Shown here piece by piece: positions 1 through 9,784 of a stretch of 64,000 bases of DNA. Below the pieces are notes generated by a model. It ran no database searches and was not told where the DNA came from. It saw only the letters and a program-made list of their open reading frames with translations. Position 1 is the stretch's first letter. Each line of letters starts with the position of its first letter. The translations under genes were made by a program, and so were the position numbers. Origin of the DNA: Gloeophyllum trabeum ATCC 11539 (Eukaryota > Basidiomycota > Agaricomycetes > Gloeophyllales > Gloeophyllaceae); NCBI RefSeq assembly GCF_000344685.1, contig NW_006920429.1, positions 94,957 through 158,956 of the forward strand, in the 5' to 3' direction.

Positions 1-2011
1 TAGAGGAGGGGTTGCCTAGGCTTGAAGAAGTCGGCAAGTGTCGTAGAAGAGTTCAACCTAATGTTAGGAAGCGATGTCCTAACTAGTCGTCTTGAGATAA
101 CTGGGCTACGTGCCAACAGTTATGTCGTCACTACCTCAGTAAGCGTACTGAAAGGTAGGTCTGGCCGGGCCAATGCCAACGGTCAAGTCAAGAGTCCAGG
201 TAATCGCTGTATTCAACAGGAGGTTGAACTAAGGAATACATGGGTTTTCCTACAGTATATATAGTAACTGGTATAGGGGTTAATACCCAAAGAAGAGAAC
301 AATAAGAAAGGACGCGTAAGCTATCCTGTGAGAACGTAACTCAGAGAAATGAGAAATACAAGGGCGCCTATTGGTAGAAGGTGAGTCAAGGGAGATAACG
401 TGTGGGAAGAAGATAGCGTCCATGGGAAGTTCTACTCAGAGAAAGGTACTGTCCAATAGCAATGCTCGGAATGGAAATGGAATGAGATAAGCATGGGAAA
501 ATCATAACACTCGTCGGTAGGCCCGTCGTCGTCGTCGCCGACGATGAGCATAGCTATAGCACTTGTATGTAGTCATGAAAATATGGAATAACTTTCATTA
601 AATACAGATCACTTCGAAACCAAAAAAGGCAGGTGTGTGCATTGCGTACAGGACTGGTCGCGAGTCTAATTTGAGCACGCCTAATGATAGTCGTACGCAC
701 TGGGTACAATACCCATATTGAGCCACCGAGAAAGTGTGAAAGGAAGTGGACAAAGGTCAAATTTCCTTCATAGTGTTGCCTTGCAAAACAAATGAAAGTT
801 CAATGAACAGTGCTGAACAAAGATCATATCCGGTGTCACAATCAGATTTCTGCACACTCAAAAGTAGTATTATTCTAATTCATTTCACTGACTGTGCAAT
901 GGACAATCATGAAAAAAGTTTGACCCTTGACCAGTTATTTTCAAAGTTTTGTGCATGCTCAATATGGGTGATGTACTCAGTGCGTGCTTTTGCCCCGGGT
1001 ATTCCCGATAAGGAAAATAGTGGCCACTAGATCCAAATTTAAACATTACGTCGTTTCTACCCTCTTGGTGACCTTGTTGTCCAGCAATATGCTGTCAGAT
1101 ACGTTCCGAGGGCTGCTATTGATGAGTATGTAACCGTCCCCGGACATGCAGCAGTCTCCTTGCTTGACCCCGGCGTATACTAAACTTAACCAATTTCACA
1201 AAGAGGGCAGCACCGCAAAAAGTTGCGATTCTCATGATATTTTTGGACAGCTGTAATCGCCACAATGAGGGCGAAACCGAAGTGGCGTTACAGCTGTTTG
1301 CATAACGATAGAGCCAGTCGAGAATTTTCATTCGTGGGGCACCTGCCGGCATGTACCCTCCAAGTCTAACCAAAGCCAAACGGCGCCCCACTACATACCA
1401 ACAGGCAGAGCGCTAAGGGTCTCGAGAAGGCAATTGACCCCCTTCCGACCGTTCTCTGCCGTTTCCGGTGATTTTGCGGTTGTTTGTCCTTGAAGCGGCC
1501 TATAAGGTAAAGATCCGGACTGGCTCTAAGTATCGTTCTGGAAACATATAGCACGGGTTACAGCGCTAGCATGGAATTGTTCACATACATAACTATCTCA
1601 CGGCGAGAGCTCGTGGTATGTGTATGGCAGACGGCACATATCTTCTCAACAAAACCTTCCTCCTTACAAGCATGGGAATCGGGAAAAGGCATTGAAGGCA
1701 CTGCGAACGAACACTGTCCCGGAGATGGCGGGCGACTGTACCTTATGCAAGACTCTTTCCATCTCTCGAGCCCACTTACCACGCCGCTGTGTCGGGGGAA
1801 ATGATGCAATGTGAACATGGATGCAAATAAGAATTGCTCGTGAATTTGGAGGTGTACCTCCTGGCATAAACGTATAAGTTGCTGGGAACAGACAGTCCGC
1901 GTACAGTACACGGTAGCTTTCCGCGGAAGCCCTCCAACGTGTGCCTTTTCCGTACGAGGAGCTTGTCATTGTCAATTTGTTGTAAATTGAGGCTAAACCG
2001 GCGGGTCACGT
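1..2011. other. No gene recognised; holds a foldback repeat
   Basis: No reading frame here resembles a family I recognise, and none has convincing splice structure. A short GTC trinucleotide run lies near 525-540. The only structured element is a diverged inverted repeat at about 660-1005, listed separately. The last part is 5' flank of the FunK1 gene that starts at 2277. Confidence 0.5.
660..1005. repeat. Foldback (inverted-repeat) element, copy 1
   Basis: The minus-strand reading of about 785-665 and the plus-strand reading of about 912-992 are diverged copies of one ~80-bp sequence. Shared words include TTTGACC, CTCAATATGGGT and CAGTGCGT, in the same order. The arms point outward around a ~125-bp spacer, as in a foldback element or MITE. 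A second arm pair with the same words occurs at about 44,805-45,090. No clear target-site duplication was found, so the exact ends are uncertain. Confidence 0.45.
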
Positions 2012-2276
2012 CACACTAGTCACGTGACACATCTCACACGGGTCCGCGGCGACGTGGGAAATACGCCTCTCTCTCTTGCCACAACACGCGTTCGTTGCCA
2101 GTAAGTAGCAATTGGTCGCGTCCTCATCAACACGTGCATCAAAAAGCCACACAGAGGCTGTTACAAACAATGGAAAATGAACAGCGGAGTTCAAATTCCA
2201 GCGACTTCATAAGCTCGGTGGGTCACCGTCGCTCTTCGTTGCCTCCTCTTGCTCTCTGACAGTAATCACAACGCGA
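2012..2276 (+). promoter_or_regulatory. FunK1-family promoter block (copy A)
   Basis: About 260 bp upstream of the FunK1 start aligns with the upstream regions of two other FunK1 genes and one FunK1 relic in this window. Shared parts are TCACGTGA at 2020-2027, a GACGTGGGAAATAC-like word, a TTGCCACAACACG word, a second CACGTG, and a 14-bp palindrome GGAGTTCAAATTCC at 2186-2199, which ends 77 nt before the ATG. The conserved block just after the palindrome reads GCGACTT then AGCTCGGTGGG. Confidence 0.65.
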
Positions 2277-4925
2277 ATGTCTGAACCTGACCTCACTCCT
2301 TCTCCTGATACCACGCGTTCTGCCTCTCCAACTCTTTCGTCGTTCAATGATGATGGTGTGCCGGTGGCCTTTCCGTCTGCTCCTGGGCGTGCCACATCAC
2401 CCGCTGGCGATGCTGTGAATGATGGCGGTCGGCCCCATACACCACCCGGAAAACAACCACCTCCCGTTGTGTTTAATACTCCGACCTCTCTCTTGTCGGA
2501 ACGGCCGCTCTCCTGTTCCCGCAAATTTCAGTCACAGGAAGTGACTCTAGACACATTACGGACAGAGGCCGGGGGTGAGGCCTCAAGGCTACGGGTCGGG
2601 CCTGTATCTATTCGTGATTTTATGCGTATTACCTTCCGAAGCTGCTTCGAGGACGTGGTCGAGAATGCCCCGCAGGGCATATCCAACAAAGCTCGGACCA
2701 AAGTCTCGAAAATACTGAAGGGCGTGCCTACCGGGGATGGAGTTGAACTTCAGATGTATGATCCCCTGGTACGTAATGATACTGACTCTTGAGTTATTAG
2801 TACTGACTGCCAGTGATTACTGCAGAAGAAAGCGATGAATGCGATGTGCTCGTCACTATGGGGCAAGCGCTGTCCCATCAGACTAGACATCGTCAATAAT
2901 ACCAAAGACGCTAAGGATCCTGGGATGCCAGACCTCATCATTAATTCGAAAGGAAAAGGGAAGACCTGCCGCTGGCCATGCGCGTTGGCGTTCGTGGAAG
3001 TCAAGCCTAACGAGAAGCAAGACCCTTTTTACTATGTCGCCGACAACTCGAGCCGAGATATTCCTCATCAATATCAGACAGAAGTCTGGAATCAGTTCTC
3101 CCACTACGCCACAGTTTCTTTCAAGCGCCGACCTCGCTGCTTTCTGTGCGGTCTCGGAGTTTTCGGTGGTCGTGCTAGGTTCTTTCGCTGGGACCGTTCC
3201 GCCGTGCTCGTCTCTGACTATTTCGACTACAACGAGAATCCTGAGCCACTTTGGCAATTCCTTTCCGGATTTGGCGCCAAGGGGTACAATGGCAGTGGCA
3301 TCGATCCCACAATACAGTTCCAGTCGCTCCCAACGGGTCAAGCCGGTTTATTGCGGAAGAAGATCAAGCGGGCAAGGGAGAAGCGTCTGATCTCTGAAGA
3401 GGCCGAAAAGCTTGACGATGACACCCTGGTGGCGCTGAGTAGTACCATCATAGCCCCGTCCAAGTCTGGCGATAAAGTGGAGCAGTATATAACTATTGGT
3501 CCGCCGCTCTTTACCTCCGTGGCGCTTCTCGGGCGAGGAACGTGTACTTGGCTCGCCGTCCCTGTCCCAGGCACGGTTGAAAACCCCGAGCGCAGTAACG
3601 AGGACCACTTCGTCATCATCAAGGATTCCTGGCGTGACCCGTCTCGTAGGATCGAAGGCGATATATATGGGATCATTCATGGACCTGAGGGGCATGTTCC
3701 CGGGGTGGCGAGGCTGCGAAGCGATGTGGATCTTGTCGACCTTCCCGACCCCAACAGCGGGATGCATCGCACGATTGCTGAGATACTGAATAAACACTAT
3801 GAACCCCGCAAGTGTCCTCCCCGCGTCCATCATCGCTGCATCCTCGACTCCGTAGGGATCCCCCTCAGTCGCTTCTCCTCTACCCGTCAGGCGCTGGAGG
3901 CTTTCTACGATGTTGTTCTAGGTGCGTGACCTCGTTCCATTCACCAATGGTTCCTCAATAGCTCATCTCAATGGCAGGTCATGAGTGCATGGGCCAGAAG
4001 GACATCCTGCATCGAGATATCAGTGTAAACAACATCATGATCAGTGCCTATCCTGATACGGAAATGTGCAAGGGCTTTCTCATTGACATGGAGTATGCCA
4101 CCGTCATTGGTGAGGCCGGTAGTGACGGAGATCTTCGTGAGATCACGGTAAGTGCGTTTTTTTGGGGTTGCAATCTGGAGTAACGGCCGTGTCCAGGGAA
4201 CTACGCAGTTTCTATCCGCTGCTCGAGTTCGGCAACGGGGGAAGGAACTACCCGTGCATGAGACTTGGAACGATCTGGAATCCTTGTTCTGGTCTCTTGT
4301 GTACACCTTTACTCACTATCGGCCGCATACTTTGCCGGAGCACTGGATCCGTAAAGTTTTCGTCGTTGCCGATCCCGACCTCAGAATTCGCTTCGTCGAA
4401 GAGCACACAAAAAAGTTGCAAGTGTTATGCGGTCCCGATCGGCGCAGCGAGGGCGTCGGAAGCGCACAGATTCCCGAAGAAAGCATCTCTATCCACGTTC
4501 CATTAACCTCCTGTATCCACGAGATTGCAGATCTCGTCGCCAGCCACTACCATCGCCCGAGTGTGTACACACTCCTCCGTAATGCACATCCAGAAATGTT
4601 CTGCCAGCTCAAGACTCACGAGAAGATCAAGCGGGCCATTCGCGACGCTTTGGACACCGGTGACTGGCCTCATCCAGACGATAGTGCCACTCCCTTGCGC
4701 CTTATACGGGAAACCAAGAAGGATGCCTTGGACACTACCGCAACGAACCTCGGGTCCAAACATGCATCCGGAAGTAAGGGTAAGCGAAAGTGGGAGGACG
4801 AGGAGGACACGTCTGTGAAACGCGTCCGTCATCGCGAGAGCGAGAATGATAAGGATGCGGTACCGGGGAATCCTGCGGGGTGTGGGATTAAAGACCGTCT
4901 TCCCCCTGTATTAGACTTCGTGTAA
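2277..4925 (+). CDS. FunK1-type protein kinase (copy A, intact)
   Basis: Four exons: 2277-2768, 2826-3921, 3978-4147 and 4197-4925, all with GT-AG introns and consistent phase, giving 828 aa. The first ~100 residues are Pro/Ser-rich and probably disordered. A conserved block (EASRLRVGPVS, then FVEVKP, RRPRCFLCG, VIIKDSWRDP) follows. Exon 3 carries the catalytic loop HRDISVNN, with Asp and Asn present, and LIDMEYA in the place of the DFG motif, metal-binding Asp retained. Exon 4 has the family motif HETWNDLES and a basic C-terminus (KRKW...KRVRHRE) that could be a nuclear localisation signal. FunK1 is a fungal-type kinase family expanded in mushroom-forming fungi; substrates are unknown. The ATG was chosen because the same MSEP start and spacing to the promoter palindrome occur in copies C and D. 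Confidence 0.85.
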
Positions 4926-5254
4926 GCATAGGGACAGCTTTGCAATCATTTGTGACTCCTTCATTCCCTTCGCTGCCAGTGGCTGGTTAGGGTACTTCAA
5001 GTACGTCTGCTTCTGTTTCGTTATCATGTATGATGTATCTACGTTCTCGAGCATTGCCGTTGCATATAATTCTTTGTAATATTACGACACTCATGTCTAT
5101 CTTCTCAAGCATCTGCCAGTGAGGAGGAATAACGGTACGCACCTCCAAAGGAGAGTGGTTCTTCAACGACGTACGTACTCCCTCTTCTCGACCTCCGCTT
5201 GACTGTCAGCGGCCCCTCCTACGCTGTTTCTAAGCTAACGAAGCATCCCTAGTG
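4926..5254. other. Intergenic, nothing recognised
   Basis: Between the FunK1 stop and the dehydrogenase relic there is AT-richer sequence with no recognisable coding content, presumably the FunK1 3' flank. The 5' boundary of the following relic is unclear and may extend into this stretch. Confidence 0.4.
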
Positions 5255-5561
5255 TTTGCCAAGCTCGCGGGTGTGCGCCACTTTGTCCACCGCATGGTTG
5301 AGCGCGCAATCGCGCTCGACGGGACATGTGAGCACGTCTCCCTCTTCTTCCCCCGCCTTTTAGTTAGTGATCTGATCACTTTCTTCCCCTTAGGTACGGG
5401 CGAGCATGGCGTCGGCATAGGCAAGAAAGAGTACCATAACTATAAGAGGAGCTTGGCGAATGTACTGTCGAGCTCATGAAGGCGATCAAGCGCACGATGG
5501 CCCGACCCGCGGAACTTATTCAACGCCGGGAAGGTGAGTCTCCTGGTGTCGTGCATATGAT
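5255..5561 (+). pseudogene. DLD1: Relic of D-lactate dehydrogenase (FAD-linked) C-terminus
   Basis: The plus strand reads VHRMVERAIALDGT, then an intron-like GTGAGC...TTAG, then a phase-1 continuation CTGEHGVGIGKKEY, then, after a frame change, ELGECTVELMKAIKRTM. These are the C-terminal motifs of mitochondrial FAD-linked D-lactate dehydrogenases, where they run together at the end of a protein of more than 500 residues. Here the FAD-binding domain is absent, the frame breaks between KKEY and ELGE, and the terminal DPLNLFNPGK-type sequence is degraded. The splice site is still recognisable, so this came from a genomic copy rather than an mRNA. Confidence 0.75.
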
Positions 5562-6839
5562 GGGAAAGGCTATTTTCTAGCTCTGGCAGCTTGATTCCGA
5601 AGAGAAGTATCCAAAACACCCGAGACCCTGATAGAGGGATGGATGGGTTTGCAGTGCCGGATCATCGATGGGATAGATGCTCTTTTCTTGGATCTAGGGC
5701 AAATGCTCTCTAGGAGTATACCAAAGGTATACGTGGCCTTTAATGGAATATTAGTTGTGAGCACATTGGCTGTGCATAGGAGGGATGTAACGCTCAGCTC
5801 GCGTCCGTGGCAATGGTTGAAGATGCCTTGTCACACTCGCGCGTTCGGACGCATCACGTGCGCGTCGCCGTAGTCACGTGGTCGCATAACGCAGCCATTT
5901 GTGGCCACATTCCGTTGGTCTACGCACGACCTCCTGCGACTCAACGAGCTCATCTGTGCAGTAAATGTCGCATTGCACTCCCTCAACGCAGCGGGAGAGC
6001 CTCCCTTGACGCTCTCCAGATGTTGCACAGACATGCTTCAAATCGCCCCGACTGGTATTAAGGTTAGGGTGAGACTCTACGTGTCGCAGTACTTACGACG
6101 CCAACCGAGCTGCGTCGCTCGATTCTCCGTTCATCTTTGGGGTACGTGGAAGAGCGGATATGCAAGACTCGAACTCCATTGACGCTGCGACGCTTTTGCT
6201 CTCTTCTTGCTGACACAAGCGTTAAATGTGTATATGACCGCTTTCAACTCGTCACTACGATCGGACCAGTGTGTTCGGGCCCACGCAGCCATCCTTCAAT
6301 ATGAAGACAACCGTGCCTTTGAGAGGAAATTGATGGATGATGGATAATAACGTATCCGTACTCACTTTGTCTGACTCGCCATCTCTTTGAGACATCGAGA
6401 TGGCATGTATCTGTCATCCGGATTTCTATATTGAGTTTCAAGGGCCTCAAAACCAATACGAGGTGTAATGCATTTTATTGAGTGACCTTGCGATAATTCC
6501 GGATTTCGAGTGCGCTTGTGAGTGGCACGAAATTGCCAGTTGTGACAGTCACAATGCTTGGGAATGTGGCAATTCCCGCATTGCCATGCGCGTTAACTAG
6601 CCGATATCGATTGGACAAACACGACCCCACAACTTCCGCTTCCTTCCTTCCTTCAGACAGGCTTCTGCCTGTGCTCTGGCGACATCCAGACACTGATCGC
6701 TATTTATCCCCCTAAATACGACCTCTCCCTCTCCCTTGCGTCCCTACCCCCGTTCAGCTCTACCGAATCCTACGCGTGCCTGATCTCTACCAATAACCAT
6801 CCAGCCATATTGGAGTTCCTCAGCAGCGACTGACCGCTC
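5562..6839. other. Intergenic, no gene recognised
   Basis: About 1.3 kb without a supportable gene. Two CACGTG sites lie at about 5856-5881. The last ~150 bp is pyrimidine-rich and precedes the FunK1-like gene at 6840. The shared FunK1 promoter palindrome is absent here. Confidence 0.4.
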
Positions 6840-9784
6840 TTGTGTATGGCCATGTCGGCAGCTGAAGCGGCTCGATTTCTTTTCGGCCCAGTGTCTCTTT
6901 ACGACTTCCTGCTATTGTCTTTTCCCCTTCAGTATCGCGATGCAATCATCGATAATGCCTACAAGGCAGTGCCACGGGGCGCCAAAGACAAGGTCTCGTA
7001 TCTATTGGGCATGCTCTCAGACCAAAAAAATCAGCCACTTCCTATCAAGCGCCGTATTCTGGTAAATACTGCTCCTTCGTCAGCCTTGCATTCCGTGACA
7101 CGATATTTCCTTGTAGATTGACGCACTGAAGATTATGACTGGGGCGCTGTGGCCCGGGGCATCTCCACTTCGTTTTGAAGCTTCCACAAGCAACGATGCC
7201 GACGCCGTGCCCGACATTACTTTCCACCTTCAAGACGGCTCCGAGTACCGGTGGATGGAAGGTCTAAGCTTCGTTCAATTCGGCTCCGATGCTCTTTTAC
7301 GGGCGAAGAAGAACACTTCCACCCTCTTTCCCGTGCCCGGAAATATTAATGCGACGCTCTGGAAGAGAATACACGGACAAGCGTCCGTTGCATTCCATCG
7401 CCATCCACGATGTTTTTTACTATCTCTTTGCGTAACTGGGCCGGAGGCTCAGTTTGTTCGATGGGATCGCTCCTCCGTCCTAGTCTCGGAGCCTTTCCGG
7501 TACAAGGAGCGTCCAACATCTTTGTGGCATTTTCTGGCTGGCATAGGAGCGGAGGGATATCCTGGTGCGGGTGAGGACTGGACCATAAAGTTACCAGCCA
7601 CAATAGAGAGGATCGACCTTTCCGCCTATACGGAGGCCAGGGAGCATGGCTTATTACGAGAGGAGGCTCTGCAACTTGAGGATGAAGAATTGCGCAGACG
7701 CAGCAAAGTTATCTCTGTATTCCCACCAAATGAAGGAGTGAAGAAATACGTGTCTGTTGGTCCCCCTCTCCATGCGTCAAAGCAACTCCATTCCCCAGGC
7801 ACGAAGGTGTGGTTAGCAGTCCCTCAATCAGGCGAATCTCGCCAGTCTCCACACAACTTCGTCATTATTAAGGACTCCTGGCGGGATCCGGCTTCCGAGC
7901 CTGAGGGCGCTGTCTATGAGGCAATACACGGAGAAGAGGGAGCCTTCGGAGTTGCCAGGTTAAATACCTGGCTGGACCTTAAACACGTCCCTGACCGCCG
8001 CAGGAAAAGCTACACCACCATAGGTGATGTAATTAACTACCGCATGCCCAATCATAATTTTCCTTGTTTAACGCAATACCGATGCGTCTTTGCGTCTGTC
8101 GGCATCCCGCTGGCGGAATTCGGCTCCACCCGTGAGCTACTGGAAGCCGTCCGTGATTCCGTCCGTGGTAAGTCGCAGAACACCGTACAATAACGCTCTT
8201 ACTCACCAGTGGCATAGGACATCGGAACATTGTAAAACAAGGGTACATTCATCGCGATATTAAGGAGGAGAGTATCCTGATAAGCGTTGATCCCGCGAGC
8301 GAGCAAGGTGCTCGTGGATTCCTTGTTAATGTTGGAAGTGCTACCTTTTTCATGGACGACAAGAACTACGATAAGTTGTTGGAACTGAGGGTAAGCGTAT
8401 CAATAAAATTCTTTGTCTGCTGATGCTAAATTTATCCAAGGGCTCTCCCGAGTGCATCTCACTTATGTTAATAAAAACCCATCGCGCCAAAGCCCCCTGC
8501 CCTCACGAAGCGTGGCACAATCTGGAGGCCTTTTTCTGGGTCCTACTTCATGTTGTGGTGCTCCACGTCCGCACGACTTTCACTCAAGAGGCATATATCG
8601 ACATGTTCCCGCAAGGGTATAGTGGCCGAATGCAATTCCTGCAGGATGGTGTCAAACATTTCCGCGTTCGCGATCATCCGCCATTAACTCGATGTATCAG
8701 GGGCCTTGCTCGACTTGTATTGAGTCAGTATATCCCGAAGGAATCAGAGGAAGGTGTTCCAAATGAAGAGGCCGACCTTTTAACTCACGTCAACGTCGTG
8801 GAGGAGATCGAGACGGCATTATCTGCCGATGACTGGCCTGCGGTGGACCATCCTTCCATCCCCTGTGCTCTAGCCGATGACTTGCTCTCAGAATTCGAGA
8901 CCTTCGAAGAGGACGATGGATACCCTGACGCTGATCAGGCGTATGACCCGGACGACTATGGACTCCGACATCTATTCGACGAGGAAGACGTGGACGCCAG
9001 TACCCCCAAAGTCATCTCTACCGATGAATCGGACAAGGACCTTACCAACGTTTCTGTAACGGCTGACGGCGACTCACAAAGCGAGTGTGCTCTCAGCAAC
9101 GGGGCAGTTGCCTTTTTGGAGCAGTCTTCTGCAAGTGAGAACGAACGGCCGCGATACCGTCCTGATTATGCAGTAGAAGGGACGGGGGATATTTTGGCCG
9201 ATGGAGGACAGAACCCCTCCCAAGCGAAGAGGCTCCTTCCGAGTCTCCTTCCGAGTCTCCTTCCGAGTCTCCTCCCGAGTCTGCTTCCGAAGGATGATTT
9301 GGAATCGAAAAAGGGCGAGGAAGTCTCTTCATCGTCCGTGGTCGACCAGGTCGCCGATACTCGCGACCAGCCGTCCGAGACAATCAGAGACGGCGAGAAG
9401 GATCATCCAAGTCAAGTGAAGAAACAGGGGGGAGGAGACGAGGACCTGCCATCATCGGTGGTCAAAGATACTGCGAAAGCGCCAGAGGTACTGCCATGCG
9501 GAGCGCTGGACTGTCAGGGAGACAGTGAGGATTTCGGGAGAACACCCGGGGAACGAAGGCACTCGGAATCACAAGAAATCGAGACGGTCGCTGCGCAGGA
9601 CAAGCCACCTGCGAAGTTGCACGCATCCACTTCTAACATGCAAGCCACAAAATCTGACCGAAAGCGAGCCAGAGAAGATGATGATGAGTGTGAAGACGAA
9701 TTTGAAGAAAAGCGCGCTCGTCAACAGACCTACGAGATAATCGATGTCCCGTTGCAGCTGGACGAAGCATTCCTGGAGTTGTAG
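6840..9784 (+). CDS. Divergent FunK1-family protein, probable pseudokinase (copy B)
   Basis: Exons 6840-7061, 7117-8167, 8218-8390 and 8441-9784 give about 929 aa; intron positions and phases match copy A exactly. Three ATGs lie within the first 15 nt (6840, 6846, 6852), so the start is uncertain. The Pro-rich N-terminus of A is missing. Family landmarks remain (FLFGPVSLYDF, HRHPRCFLLSLCV, FVIIKDSWRDP, HEAWHNLEAFFW). The catalytic loop reads HRDIKEESI: Asp is kept but the Asn after it is Ser. The DFG-equivalent reads FLVNVGSA, Asp replaced by Asn. Metal binding is therefore likely lost and I infer a pseudokinase. A ~330-residue acidic, Ser/Glu-rich tail follows, containing an LLPS tandem repeat and a basic KRAREDD segment near the end. 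The reading frame is long and unbroken, so it is under coding constraint or recently was. Confidence 0.75.
9226..9290 (+). repeat. 12-bp minisatellite (CCTTCCGAGTCT) inside copy B
   Basis: Five near-identical 12-bp units lie in the coding sequence of the FunK1-like gene. In the open frame they encode LLPS repeats. Units differ only by single substitutions, so the array is young. Another frame through the same bases reads PSES repeats, closer in composition to the surrounding acidic Ser/Glu-rich tail. Confidence 0.85.
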
